Assembly (NCBI GenBank): GCA_910587285.1
Contig: CAJULM010000013.1
Span: 4,391-68,390 of the forward strand
Length of the DNA stretch: 64,000 nt
Source: an uncultured Oscillospiraceae bacterium
GTDB taxonomy: Bacteria; Bacillota; Clostridia; Oscillospirales; Oscillospiraceae
Direction of reading: 5' to 3'
Positions 9,111 through 16,470 of the stretch are shown piece by piece. Every line of letters starts with the position of its first letter. Position 1 is the stretch's first letter. The notes under the pieces were generated by a model, which saw only the letters and a list, made by a program, of their open reading frames with translations, was not told where the DNA came from and ran no database searches. The position numbers were made by a program, and so were the translations under genes.

Positions 9111-9482
9111 TTGAGCAAGTTTTTGGATCAGATGCTCCGCCCGGAGGCGGCGGACGTGCAGAAAACCCTGCCCACGGCCAAGTACGAAATCAAACGGCTG
9201 AGCCGGGCGCTGGGCGAGCCGGTGGCGGTGGAGCTGCGGGCGCTGCCCTACGGCAAGGCGGAGGAGCTGAGGGGAATAGAGCACGACCAGGAAATCCACA
9301 TCCTGCTGGCGGGGTGCGAGGAGCTGCGGGACGAGGGACTGAAGGCCAAGTTCGGCGGGGCCACGCCGGCGGAGACGGTGAAGGCCATGCTGCTGCCGGG
9401 GGAAATCGCGGACCTGTCCCGGGCGGTGGAGCGGCTGAGCGGCTACCGGCAGAACACCATCCGTGAGATAAAAAACGGATAG
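9111..9482 (+). CDS. Tail assembly chaperone, short form (XkdN-like)
   Basis: 123 residues from a TTG start after GCGAGGGAATCTAAG. Small helical protein between tube and tape measure, where PBSX has xkdN and lambda has gpG. It would coat the tape measure protein during tail assembly. The last codons read ATA AAA AAC GGA TAG and carry a -1 slippery heptamer, so a longer fusion form is expected (next entry). Confidence 0.8.
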   Translation: MSKFLDQMLRPEAADVQKTLPTAKYEIKRLSRALGEPVAVELRALPYGKAEELRGIEHDQEIHILLAGCEELRDEGLKAKFGGATPAETVKAMLLPGEIADLSRAVERLSGYRQNTIREIKNG

Positions 9483-9640
9483 AGGAGGGCAGCGACCCGG
9501 AGCTGTCCCTCCTGTACTGGCTGTTCCGCCACAAGGGGGTAATGCCCTGGGCGGCGTATGAGCAGCTGCGCCGGCCGGGGTGCCGGGATTTGACCTACGC
9601 CTTCGCCAGCCGGGAGAGCGAGGGGTGGGGTAAAAAATAA
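9476..9640 (+). CDS. Tail assembly chaperone -1 frameshift extension (GT-like)
   Basis: A 54-codon open frame lies in the -1 frame directly after the heptamer A_AAA_AAC at 9470-9476, the classical slippery sequence in the correct phase. It has no start codon of its own. Its protein (SDPELSLLYWLFRHKGVMP ... YAFASRESEGWGKK) looks coding. The fusion product would run from 9111 to 9640, about 177 residues. This mirrors lambda G/GT and the equivalent xkdN region frameshifts. A small fraction of ribosomes would make the T-like extension that contacts the tail tube. Confidence 0.8.
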   Translation, partial: RIEEGSDPELSLLYWLFRHKGVMPWAAYEQLRRPGCRDLTYAFASRESEGWGKK

Positions 9641-9683
9641 CGCCGCCCCGGAGGGGGCGGCGGAAAGAAGTTAGGAAAAGCGG

Positions 9684-9779
9684 CTAAAAGCAACTGGCGT
9701 ACAGCAAGAGGCACATAAAAGAAATGACCAAGGTCGGCACAGCAACCCATAGAAGATATTGTTTCATCCTTTTACTCAT
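9684..9779 (-). CDS. Antisense membrane micropeptide A (31 aa)
   Basis: ATG with an AAAGGAGGCCTCCACT ribosome site on the minus strand. The product has a basic start (MSKRMKQY), then one transmembrane segment ending in LYASCF. It has its own promoter (next entry), and the GC-rich hairpin near 9642-9664 lies downstream as a likely terminator. It is the first of three similar cassettes inserted antisense between the tail chaperone and tape measure genes. Possible roles are superinfection exclusion or a small type I toxin-like peptide; neither is shown by the sequence. Confidence 0.7.
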   Translation of the reverse strand: MSKRMKQYLLWVAVPTLVISFMCLLLYASCF

Positions 9780-9803
9780 AGTGGAGGCCTCCTTTAATTA
9801 TTT

Positions 9804-9832
9804 AATATATCACAAATTTCTCGAAATTGCAA
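9804..9832 (-). promoter_or_regulatory. Sigma-A-type promoter of micropeptide A
   Basis: On the minus strand TTGCAA, a 17-nt spacer and TATATT. The -35 box abuts the GGGGTG ribosome site of the relic tape-measure start on the other strand. Confidence 0.75.
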
Positions 9833-9843
9833 GGGGTGAAGCC

Positions 9844-9894
9844 ATGCCAAATGAGAGCTTGAATATCTATCTGACCGCTGTGGACAAAGCATAG
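9844..9894 (+). pseudogene. Relic copy 1 of the tape-measure gene start
   Basis: Seventeen codons, MPNESLNIYLTAVDKA then a stop, preceded by AAGGGGTGAAGCC. It is nearly identical to the start of the real tape measure gene at 10474 (MPNESLNIYLTAIDKA). It shows that the cassette insertions were accompanied by duplication of the tape-measure 5' end. Confidence 0.85.
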
Positions 9895-9942
9895 TAGGTG
9901 GTGGGGCGGGCATGAAAACACCGCCCCGGAGGGGGCGGCGGG

Positions 9943-10128
9943 TTAAAGAGATTGAATGGCAATTAGAAAGGCGATTACAAAACAAATCCAGCCAGCGATA
10001 AAACGCGGGTTTTTGGCCAAATCAGATAGGGAGGAAAAGGATGTAACCTGGAGCATAAGGGAATAGAACAAAACGCCGCCGATCGTTCCAAATAATCCTA
10101 CACCTAAAAGTGATGTCAATGTGTCCAT
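9943..10128 (-). CDS. Antisense membrane micropeptide B (61 aa)
   Basis: ATG preceded by AAAGGAGGTGACATA. Two hydrophobic segments (about residues 6-28 and 45-60) around a polar loop, with no cleavable signal. It has its own promoter, and the GC-rich hairpin at about 9917-9942 follows as terminator. It belongs to the same cassette family as the 31- and 39-residue genes, although the three peptides share size class and topology rather than clear sequence identity. Confidence 0.75.
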   Translation of the reverse strand: MDTLTSLLGVGLFGTIGGVLFYSLMLQVTSFSSLSDLAKNPRFIAGWICFVIAFLIAIQSL

Positions 10129-10149
10129 TATGTCACCTCCTTTATTTTT

Positions 10150-10178
10150 AATTTACCACACATTATTCAAAATCGCAA
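10150..10178 (-). promoter_or_regulatory. Sigma-A-type promoter of micropeptide B
   Basis: Minus strand TTGCGA, 17-nt spacer, TAAATT. The -35 box overlaps the CAAGAGGTG ribosome site of relic copy 2 on the plus strand. Confidence 0.7.
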
Positions 10179-10189
10179 GAGGTGAAACC

Positions 10190-10261
10190 ATGCCGAATGA
10201 AAGCCTAAATATCTACCTGACCGCTGTGGAGAAGGCAGCTTCGGCGGAGGGGCGGGCATGA
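10190..10261 (+). pseudogene. Relic copy 2 of the tape-measure gene start
   Basis: Twenty-four codons beginning MPNESLNIYLTAVEKA and ending at a TGA, with the ribosome site AAGAGGTGAAACC. The 16-residue match to the real tape measure start at 10474 marks it as a duplicated fragment. Confidence 0.85.
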
Positions 10262-10294
10262 AAACACCGCCCCGGAGGGGGCGGCGAGGCAGGG

Positions 10295-10414
10295 TCAAAG
10301 GCTGTACAGCCACAGCGTAATTATGCCACAGACTACTAAAACGATGATCCAAATTGTTAGCCTTAGCTTCCAATATTTTTTTTCCTGTTCACTCATATTT
10401 TTCCATTCGTTCAT
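10295..10414 (-). CDS. Antisense membrane micropeptide C (39 aa)
   Basis: ATG after AAAAGGAGGGTTGGTC. A charged N-terminal half (MNEWKNMSEQEKKYWKLR) is followed by a single transmembrane helix ending in LWLYSL. Own promoter upstream; the GC hairpin at about 10264-10286 follows as terminator. Third cassette of the series. Confidence 0.75.
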   Translation of the reverse strand: MNEWKNMSEQEKKYWKLRLTIWIIVLVVCGIITLWLYSL

Positions 10415-10434
10415 GACCAACCCTCCTTTTATTT

Positions 10435-10462
10435 AGTATATCACAAATAAACCATGCGTCAA
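10435..10462 (-). promoter_or_regulatory. Sigma-A-type promoter of micropeptide C
   Basis: Minus strand TTGACG, 16-nt spacer, TATACT. The -35 box overlaps the CAAGAGGTG ribosome site of the real tape measure gene, so lysogenic and late expression could interfere here. Confidence 0.75.
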
Positions 10463-10473
10463 GAGGTGAAACT

Positions 10474-12651
10474 ATGCCGAACGAAAGCCTGAATATATAT
10501 CTGACCGCCATAGATAAGGCGTCTCCGGTGCTGGCGTCCATCACGGACAAGACGAAGGCGCTGAACAAGGAGAGCCAGCAGCTCCAGCAGACCTATGACG
10601 CGCTGCAAAAGGCCAATAGAAGCCTGATCGAGCGAAAAACGGAGCTGCAAAGAAAGCTTCAAGAGGTGAACGAGGAGGTCAAGGCGGCCCGAAAGAGCTT
10701 CCAGACGCTGGGGGACGAGGCCAGCAGCGACGCCTATGAGAAGGCCCAGGAGAAGCAGCAAAAGCTGCGCAACGAGATCGCGGCCACCACTAAGGCGCTG
10801 GGCGAGAATCAAAAGATGTATAAAGAAAACATTGAGGTTATTCGCAAGGGCAGCATGAATGGAGAAGGAACAAGCCTATCAGATGTTATGGCCGGTCTTA
10901 ATATTGGAGAGGAACTTTCTTCTTTAGCGCTGACTGCTTCTGGCGCTCTTGCCAATAGTGCTTTGGGAAGTGGCATGGGAGGCATTGTTTCAAATGCCCT
11001 GGGGAGCGCTGTTACTGGCGCTACACTTGGTCATTTTATTCTTCCTGGCCTTGGAACTGCCATTGGTGCGGGTGTAGGTGGAATAATTGGCGCATTTGAG
11101 GGTGCAATCCAACAGTGGTCCAACAAGGACGACGCATTTAAGGACTACTACGGCGGGCTGTATGAGGACGTGAAGGGCCGGTCCGGGGAGATGGTGGAGA
11201 GCGGTTCTACCATCGCCGGGGGCCGGGAGCAGACCCGGATGGCTTTTGCCCAGCGGCTGGGCGGGGAGGACGAGGCCAGAGAATACCTGGGCAGGGTGGA
11301 GACCATGGCGGCCAAGACCAACTACGACTACGACGAGATCACGGGCTACGCCAAGCTGCTGCTGAACAGCTATGACCCGGATGAGGCGTTGGATGTCCTG
11401 CAAAACCTGTCCGACGCCACAGCAGGGCTGAATCTCAGCTCCAGTGACGTGAACATGATGATCTCCGGGCTGTCCCGAATGCGCACCACGGGCAAGGCCA
11501 CCCAGGAATATCTGAACTACTTCCGGGAGCGGGGGGTGGACGTGGACCAGGCGCTGGCGGATGAGCTGGGCGTGGACAAGAGCACTGTGTCCGGGATGGT
11601 GAGCAAAGGGCAGGTGGGAGGCGAGGACGCGGCGGCGGCCATCCTGGCGTTCATCGAAAAGGAGTTCGGCGGGCTGTCCGACGACCTGGCGGGCACCTAT
11701 GACGCCATGGCGGACAACCTGGGGGATTTGACGGCATCGCTGGAGGCCAGGGGCGGAGACGCCTACAATGAGCTGCGCAAGCAGGGCATAGGCGCGGAGA
11801 TGACCGCCCTGGGCGGCGAGCTGGGGGAGGCCATGGGGGAGATCAACGCCATCATGGGGGAGAACCAGGCCCGGCGGGAGAACCTGGAGGAGCAGTATAG
11901 ACGGGAAGTGCTGAATGCGGTGCTCAACGGTGAGCAGGGCGAGCTGTGGAGTAAGTTCAGCGAAGACCAACAGAACACGCTGACCCAAATGTCTCAGGAG
12001 TACGCCGCCCTGAAGGAACGATATGACGAAAGCGAGGGCGCAGACTGGGAAGCGGGGGCAGAGTTGGAGAAGCTCTATGAGACGGCTCTGACTATGGGTC
12101 AGTCGTATTTTGACGCGAGTGATGAAGTTCAGCGACTCAACGAAATTGAGATTGATGAAATTACGATGATTCGGGAAAATACGGCGGGGCTGATGGGGAT
12201 TGTTGATAACATCTATCAGCAAACCCAGGAGCTGAGCAAGGGGATTGCCTCTACCGTCACCATCCGTTCAGGCAACAGAGGGGAAAACGCCGAGTATTAT
12301 GCGTCCCGCAAGGATTACGCAACCCGTAACCATAAGGAGCAGCCCGATTCAAGCTGGCTGGCTTCGCCCAGAGGGAGCTACGCGAAAGGGAGCTACGCGA
12401 ACAGAGGACACGCCTTCGGCCTGGACCGGGTGCCCTACGACGAGTACCCGGCGCTGCTCCACGAGGGGGAGCGGGTGCTCACCGCCGCCCAGGCCAGGGC
12501 TCAGGACGCGGCGGGGGAGAGCGCCGGGGGCATCCAGCTCGTGGTCACGGGCAACAGCTTCAGCGGGACCAGCGAGGAGATGGCGGAGCAGATGTGGGCC
12601 GTCATTGTGCGCAGGCTGGAGCAGGAGGCGGTGGCCCGAGCGCCGAAATAA
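10474..12651 (+). CDS. Tape measure protein
   Basis: 725 residues. The N-terminal ~130 residues are a long coiled coil (LQQTYDALQKANRSLIERK onward). Residues about 140-215 are hydrophobic and Gly-rich (LGHFILPGLGTAIGAGVGGIIGAF), the likely membrane-inserting segment. The middle is helical, and the C-terminus has the YDEYPALLHEGERVLTAAQAR motif common in tape measure proteins. It sets tail length and is injected with DNA. Two partial copies of its first codons lie upstream. Local base composition drops around 10.83-11.10 kb (AT-richer), suggesting a recombined segment covering the hydrophobic domain. Confidence 0.92.
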   Translation: MPNESLNIYLTAIDKASPVLASITDKTKALNKESQQLQQTYDALQKANRSLIERKTELQRKLQEVNEEVKAARKSFQTLGDEASSDAYEKAQEKQQKLRNEIAATTKALGENQKMYKENIEVIRKGSMNGEGTSLSDVMAGLNIGEELSSLALTASGALANSALGSGMGGIVSNALGSAVTGATLGHFILPGLGTAIGAGVGGIIGAFEGAIQQWSNKDDAFKDYYGGLYEDVKGRSGEMVESGSTIAGGREQTRMAFAQRLGGEDEAREYLGRVETMAAKTNYDYDEITGYAKLLLNSYDPDEALDVLQNLSDATAGLNLSSSDVNMMISGLSRMRTTGKATQEYLNYFRERGVDVDQALADELGVDKSTVSGMVSKGQVGGEDAAAAILAFIEKEFGGLSDDLAGTYDAMADNLGDLTASLEARGGDAYNELRKQGIGAEMTALGGELGEAMGEINAIMGENQARRENLEEQYRREVLNAVLNGEQGELWSKFSEDQQNTLTQMSQEYAALKERYDESEGADWEAGAELEKLYETALTMGQSYFDASDEVQRLNEIEIDEITMIRENTAGLMGIVDNIYQQTQELSKGIASTVTIRSGNRGENAEYYASRKDYATRNHKEQPDSSWLASPRGSYAKGSYANRGHAFGLDRVPYDEYPALLHEGERVLTAAQARAQDAAGESAGGIQLVVTGNSFSGTSEEMAEQMWAVIVRRLEQEAVARAPK

Positions 12652-12681
12652 AAGCGGACGCCGGATGGCTCCGGCGCCCGG

Positions 12682-12816
12682 TTAGGCTCCCTTTTTCGGT
12701 TTGTACTGCTCATCGCCGCTTTCAATATACTTGATGAGATTGATAATCTCTTCTGCGGTCCAGCCAGCGCTCTGCAATGCTTCAATCAACCTGTAATTTT
12801 CCTGCATATTCACCAT
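12682..12816 (-). CDS. Antisense small protein D (44 aa)
   Basis: ATG after GAAAGGAGTGGAT on the minus strand. A soluble helical peptide (ENYRLIEALQSAGWTAEEIINLIKYIESGDEQY...) that looks like a small helical or regulatory protein rather than a membrane peptide. It has its own promoter at 12837-12865, and a GC-rich hairpin lies just beyond its stop. Same antisense-cassette layout as A-C, placed between the tape measure and LysM genes. Confidence 0.75.
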   Translation of the reverse strand: MVNMQENYRLIEALQSAGWTAEEIINLIKYIESGDEQYKPKKGA

Positions 12817-12836
12817 ATCCACTCCTTTCCGCAACT

Positions 12837-12865
12837 ATTATAACATGGCGGCGGGGGAATGGCAA
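12837..12865 (-). promoter_or_regulatory. Sigma-A-type promoter of small protein D
   Basis: Minus strand TTGCCA, 17-nt spacer, TATAAT. The -35 box abuts the AAGAGGAGG ribosome site of the next plus-strand gene. Confidence 0.8.
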
Positions 12866-12876
12866 GAGGAGGTTTT

Positions 12877-13761
12877 ATGGAGCGGGTTATCGTGTTAAAA
12901 AATACGGACACCGGGCAGGCGCTCACCCTGCCCATTACCCCCAGCGGCTACCCCATGGGGGCGGGACGGGGGGTGGAGCGGCTGGATATGGCCCAGACGG
13001 GGCAGATCGCCCTGCCGGGGCTGAAGGGGCTGTTCAGCGGCCAGCTGGAATTTGAGCTGCCCGCGCGGCAGTACCCCCACATGACCGCCGGGGCGGTGAC
13101 GCAGCCCCAATACTACATCGACCTGCTTACCGAGTGGAGCCGGGAGGCCCAGGTGTGCCGCTACATCGTCACGGGCACGGCAATCAACATCCCGGTGCTG
13201 CTGGGGATGCTGGAGTATGGAGAGGCGGACGGCACCAACGACGTGCAGTGCAAGCTGCCGCTGTACGAGTACCGGGTGCTGGACGACGTGGTGGTGGAGC
13301 GGGCGACCCAGAACTACAGCCGGGCGGCGGAGGCGTCCGCCCAGCCGGAGGCGGCGGAGCGGTACACGGTGGAGCGTGGGGACAGCTTGTGGGCCATCTG
13401 CCGCAGGGTGTACGGCGACGGGTCGCTGGCCTACAAGCTGGCCACCGCCAACGGCATCGCCAACCCCAACCTGATCTACCCCGGCCAGGTGCTCACCCTG
13501 CCGGACAAGGGGACCCTGGCGGGCTATGCGGCCACGCCGGCCCCGGAGTGCGCGGGGAGCGGCGATGGGGCGAAAGGCGTGGAACTGACGGCGCTGGAGG
13601 CAGGGGTGACGGCCGCGCTGGCGGCGGCCAAGGCCCCGGGAAACGCGGCGGCCCAGGGGGCAGGGGTGACAGCTGGGTCGGCGATGTCCAGGGTACTGGG
13701 AAATGCGGCAGTTCAGGATGCGGCGAAGCTGGCGGCCCGCGGGGCCATCGGTTTGCGGTGA
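12877..13761 (+). CDS. Baseplate/tail LysM protein (XkdP-like)
   Basis: 294 residues; ATG at 12877 chosen because AGAGGAGG lies 5 nt upstream (an earlier in-frame ATG at 12859 would start within the ribosome site region). The N-terminal ~150 residues form a beta-rich XkdP-type domain. Residues about 165-215 are a LysM domain (YTVERGDSLWAICRRVYGDGS ... NPNLIYPGQVLTLP), which binds peptidoglycan. The C-terminal ~75 residues are Ala/Gly-rich, low complexity and absent from typical XkdP. Confidence 0.88.
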   Translation: MERVIVLKNTDTGQALTLPITPSGYPMGAGRGVERLDMAQTGQIALPGLKGLFSGQLEFELPARQYPHMTAGAVTQPQYYIDLLTEWSREAQVCRYIVTGTAINIPVLLGMLEYGEADGTNDVQCKLPLYEYRVLDDVVVERATQNYSRAAEASAQPEAAERYTVERGDSLWAICRRVYGDGSLAYKLATANGIANPNLIYPGQVLTLPDKGTLAGYAATPAPECAGSGDGAKGVELTALEAGVTAALAAAKAPGNAAAQGAGVTAGSAMSRVLGNAAVQDAAKLAARGAIGLR

Positions 13762-13773
13762 GGAGGGGCGCAC

Positions 13774-14775
13774 ATGGACCAGCCCTATCTGAAAATCCGG
13801 GCCACCGACCCGGACGGGACCACGGCCAACATCACCGAACTGTGTAAGTCCATCACCTGGTCGGGGGACTGGCGCAACGCCGCCCGGACGCTGCGCTACA
13901 GCCCCGTGGCGTGCCAGGACGATCCGCGCCTGCCCCGTGCGCCTACGCAGCTGGGCGGCTCGGTGCAGTTCTGGCACGAGGGCGAGCTGCTTATGGACGC
14001 CTTTGCGCTGGAGCGCAGCCGGGACAGCCTGGGCAAGACCATTGACGTCACAGCCTATGACCGGGGGATTTACCTCACCCGAAACAGCGCGTTTCTCCGG
14101 GTGGACGGACAGACGCCGGAGGGAGTGACCGCCGCGCTGTGCGGACAGTTCGGCATCCCCGTGGGGAGCCTGGCGGCCACGGGGGTGGCGCTGACGAGGA
14201 ACTTTCTGGGGGTGCCGCTGTACAAGATCATCATGACGCTGTACACTCTGGCGGCGGACGAGACGGGAAAGCAGTACCGCATCCGCTTTCGAGGGCCCCG
14301 GCTGGAGGTGGTGGAGATGGCGGTGTCGGAGGAGACCATCCTGCTCAAGCCGGGGTGCAACCTGCTGGGATGCGTCACCAAGGAGAGCGCCAGCGCCATG
14401 ACCAACAGCGTGGCCATCTACGATGAGCAGTGTAATCTCATCTCCACCCAGCAGGACGAGGCGGCGGTGAAGCTGTACGGGCTGATGCAGGCGGCTATTC
14501 GGGCCAAGTCCTATGACGACCCGGAGGGGCACGCTCAGCAGGTGCTGAAGGAGAACGGGCTGAAGACCACTATCACTCTCACGGCGCTGGGGAACCTGAA
14601 GCTCATCACCGGCAACACCGTGGCGGTGGAGGAGCCGGTGACGGGGACTTATGGGCTGTTCTGGATCATCTCGGACAGCCAGAGCATCACCCGGAATATA
14701 TACCAGTCCAAGCTCACGCTGTCGCTGGAGGGGCTGATGGACCGGCAGACGGCGGGGAGTTTGCCGACGAAATAA
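13774..14775 (+). CDS. Baseplate hub protein (XkdQ / gpD-like)
   Basis: 333 residues, ATG after GAGGAGGGGCGCAC. The beta-rich fold, the RDSLGKTIDVTAYDRGIYLTRN segment and operon position match XkdQ and T4 gp27/P2 gpD hub proteins, which join the tail tube to the baseplate spike. Confidence 0.85.
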   Translation: MDQPYLKIRATDPDGTTANITELCKSITWSGDWRNAARTLRYSPVACQDDPRLPRAPTQLGGSVQFWHEGELLMDAFALERSRDSLGKTIDVTAYDRGIYLTRNSAFLRVDGQTPEGVTAALCGQFGIPVGSLAATGVALTRNFLGVPLYKIIMTLYTLAADETGKQYRIRFRGPRLEVVEMAVSEETILLKPGCNLLGCVTKESASAMTNSVAIYDEQCNLISTQQDEAAVKLYGLMQAAIRAKSYDDPEGHAQQVLKENGLKTTITLTALGNLKLITGNTVAVEEPVTGTYGLFWIISDSQSITRNIYQSKLTLSLEGLMDRQTAGSLPTK

Positions 14776-14777
14776 AC

Positions 14778-14802
14778 GCCGGTGTCCGAATCGGACACCG
14801 GC
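14778..14802. terminator. Palindromic terminator between xkdQ-like gene and hicB
   Basis: GCCGGTGTCCGA and TCGGACACCGGC form a 12-bp perfect stem between the convergent plus-strand baseplate gene and minus-strand hicB. No strong T-run is present on either side, so efficiency is uncertain. Confidence 0.6.
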
Positions 14803-14811
14803 GGAGGCGGG

Positions 14812-15234
14812 CTACTGAACGCCCAGCTCTTGTTTCAATGCATTTTGAAGAACGCGGGAGAAGTTGACCCCCTTTTCTTCGGCCAGCTGGTTGAGCCAGG
14901 AGGGGATGGAAAGCGTTTTCTTCACCGATTTGCAAAAATGAGTGCGTGCGTATTCCGATGCGTCTACCGATACAAGGGTGACAAAGGAGTTTTGCCCTGC
15001 CTCGACCTCCAGTTCCGCCGCGACAGCATCGAGGGAAACGCTGGTGAGTTGGGAGGGGGCGGGCAGAGAATCACCATCGCGCTGGGCCGACCACACAAGT
15101 CCGGCCAGCAGATCAATGGCCATAGCCATAGCTTCATCCTGCGTCTCGCCGCAAGTGGCGCAGCCAAAATCAGGAAAAATGACGGAGTAGCCGTTGGCTT
15201 CCTCTAAAAAACAGGCTGGATATACAGATAACAT
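14812..15234 (-). CDS. hicB: HicB antitoxin
   Basis: 140 residues. The N-terminal part (YPACFLEEANGYSVIFPDFGCATCGETQDEAMAMA in pieces) is the HicB RNase-H-like fold with its usual FPDF...C...TC...EA pattern. The C-terminal ~45 residues (KSVKKTLSIPSWLNQLAEEKGVNFSRVLQNAL) form a ribbon-helix-helix-type DNA-binding domain, which lets it repress its own promoter. It neutralises HicA, encoded just upstream. Confidence 0.92.
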   Translation of the reverse strand: MLSVYPACFLEEANGYSVIFPDFGCATCGETQDEAMAMAIDLLAGLVWSAQRDGDSLPAPSQLTSVSLDAVAAELEVEAGQNSFVTLVSVDASEYARTHFCKSVKKTLSIPSWLNQLAEEKGVNFSRVLQNALKQELGVQ

Positions 15235-15298
15235 TTAATATATTCCTCCATACAGGGGGCACAAAATACTAACAAAGATTTTAATTAGGGCAAAGGGG

Positions 15299-15487
15299 CT
15301 ACTTCAGCCCGGCTTGCTTCATAATAGAGTGTTCCACCGATTTCGTCAATTCTTTACAGTGAAATGGGATTGTAACCTTTCCGGGTTTGCTTGGGTGGAT
15401 ATAGTGACGGTGGGAACCGACTTGATTTTTGAGAATCCATCCATCGTCAAAAATCAACCGTTCCAGTTCAAGCGGTCGCTTTGGCAT
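15299..15487 (-). CDS. hicA: HicA mRNA interferase toxin
   Basis: 62 residues, the usual HicA length, with the double-stranded-RNA-binding-like fold. The catalytic-type histidine lies in VGSHRHYIHP, matching the GSHR motif. It is transcribed before hicB, the standard order. As a toxin-antitoxin pair inside the late operon but antisense to it, it should be expressed in the lysogen and may stabilise the prophage or block other phages. Confidence 0.93.
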   Translation of the reverse strand: MPKRPLELERLIFDDGWILKNQVGSHRHYIHPSKPGKVTIPFHCKELTKSVEHSIMKQAGLK

Positions 15488-15509
15488 CGTCAGACCTCCT
15501 TACTGTCCC

Positions 15510-15538
15510 AATATAACATACAATACGTATTCTGTCAA
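15510..15538 (-). promoter_or_regulatory. hicAB promoter
   Basis: Minus strand TTGACA, 17-nt spacer, TATATT, followed by AAGGAGGTCTGACG and the hicA start. The spacer carries an ATACGTATTGTAT-type palindromic stretch, a plausible HicB operator. Confidence 0.85.
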
Positions 15539-15565
15539 CACGTATTTAGCAAGGCGGTGAAAATT

Positions 15566-16045
15566 TTGGAAGAAAACCCTTTTGCCCGGTTTTTGGCCAT
15601 GGTGCAGGAGCAGTCGGCGGACACCGGGCCGGCGGGAGACAGCGCCCAGGCGGGGCTGGGGGCCGCGCCGGCGCGGATGCGGCTGGGCAGGGTGGTGAGC
15701 GCCGCTCCGCTGACGGTGCGGGTGGCGGGAATTGTCCAGCCCACGAAAGCCCTGCGCATCAACGAGCGGCTGGTGAAAGGGGCCAGGTGGAAAACCAAAA
15801 CCACCAGCCCCAACAGCGACTACAACGGCCTGACAGGGCCCATTGAGGGGCCGGTGTCCACGCCCCACGGGGTGGGGGCGCTGGTTGAGCTGACGGACGG
15901 CCGGGTGCACAGCCCGGACACCGTGATCGACGAGGCCCAGGTGGAGCAGCTGGAAATCGACCTGGAGGCGGGGGACGAGGTGCTGCTGCTCACCCAGGAC
16001 GACCAGGTATTTTATGTCATGATGAAGGTGGTGGACGCGGTGTGA
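15566..16045 (+). CDS. Baseplate protein XkdR-like (DUF2577 type)
   Basis: 159 residues from the TTG at 15566, chosen because AAGGCGGTG lies 6 nt upstream; frames upstream of it overlap the hicA promoter and are not coding. The protein (NPFARFLAMVQEQSADT ... GDEVLLLTQDDQVFYVMMKVV) has the size and beta-barrel pattern of XkdR-type baseplate proteins. It ends in a 4-bp overlap with the next gene. Confidence 0.8.
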   Translation: MEENPFARFLAMVQEQSADTGPAGDSAQAGLGAAPARMRLGRVVSAAPLTVRVAGIVQPTKALRINERLVKGARWKTKTTSPNSDYNGLTGPIEGPVSTPHGVGALVELTDGRVHSPDTVIDEAQVEQLEIDLEAGDEVLLLTQDDQVFYVMMKVVDAV

Positions 16046-16470
16046 GTATTTTCCCCATGATTGCGCCCGAGGCATCCCAGGGCGCACAGGCGCAGACGCT
16101 GCCGCTGTGCAGGGAGGTCGCCTGGGATTTTGAGCGGGATGTACCGGTTTTCCGGCAGGGCGAGCCGGTGGTGGTGACCGGGAAAGAGGCGCTGAAGGTG
16201 TGGATTTGGCGGGCCATCCGCACGCCGCGGTTTCGCTATGAAATCTACACCTGGGCCTATGGCTCGGAGTTTGAGAGCCTGCTGGGGCAAGCCTATACCG
16301 ACGCGGTGAAGACCGCCGAGGCCCCCCGGTATCTTCGGGAGTGCCTGCTGATTAATCCCTACATCACGGCGGTGAAGAATATCGCCGTCAGCTTTGAAAG
16401 CGCGAAGCTCACGGTGGCCGGGACGGCGGTCACCATTTACGGGGAGGTGGAGTTCCATGAGCTTATTTGA
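16042..16470 (+). CDS. Baseplate protein XkdS-like (DUF2634 type)
   Basis: 142 residues, GTG start overlapping the previous TGA. Seen: FERDVPVFRQGEPVVVTGKEALKVWIWRAIRTPRFRYEIYTW (in pieces), typical of XkdS/gp25-like baseplate wedge proteins. It overlaps the XkdT gene by 14 bp. Confidence 0.88.
   Translation: MSIFPMIAPEASQGAQAQTLPLCREVAWDFERDVPVFRQGEPVVVTGKEALKVWIWRAIRTPRFRYEIYTWAYGSEFESLLGQAYTDAVKTAEAPRYLRECLLINPYITAVKNIAVSFESAKLTVAGTAVTIYGEVEFHELI

Noticed and set aside
12895..14532. Minus-strand frame of 545 codons opposite baseplate genes
   Set aside because: Arg/His/Pro-rich shadow of the XkdP- and XkdQ-like genes.
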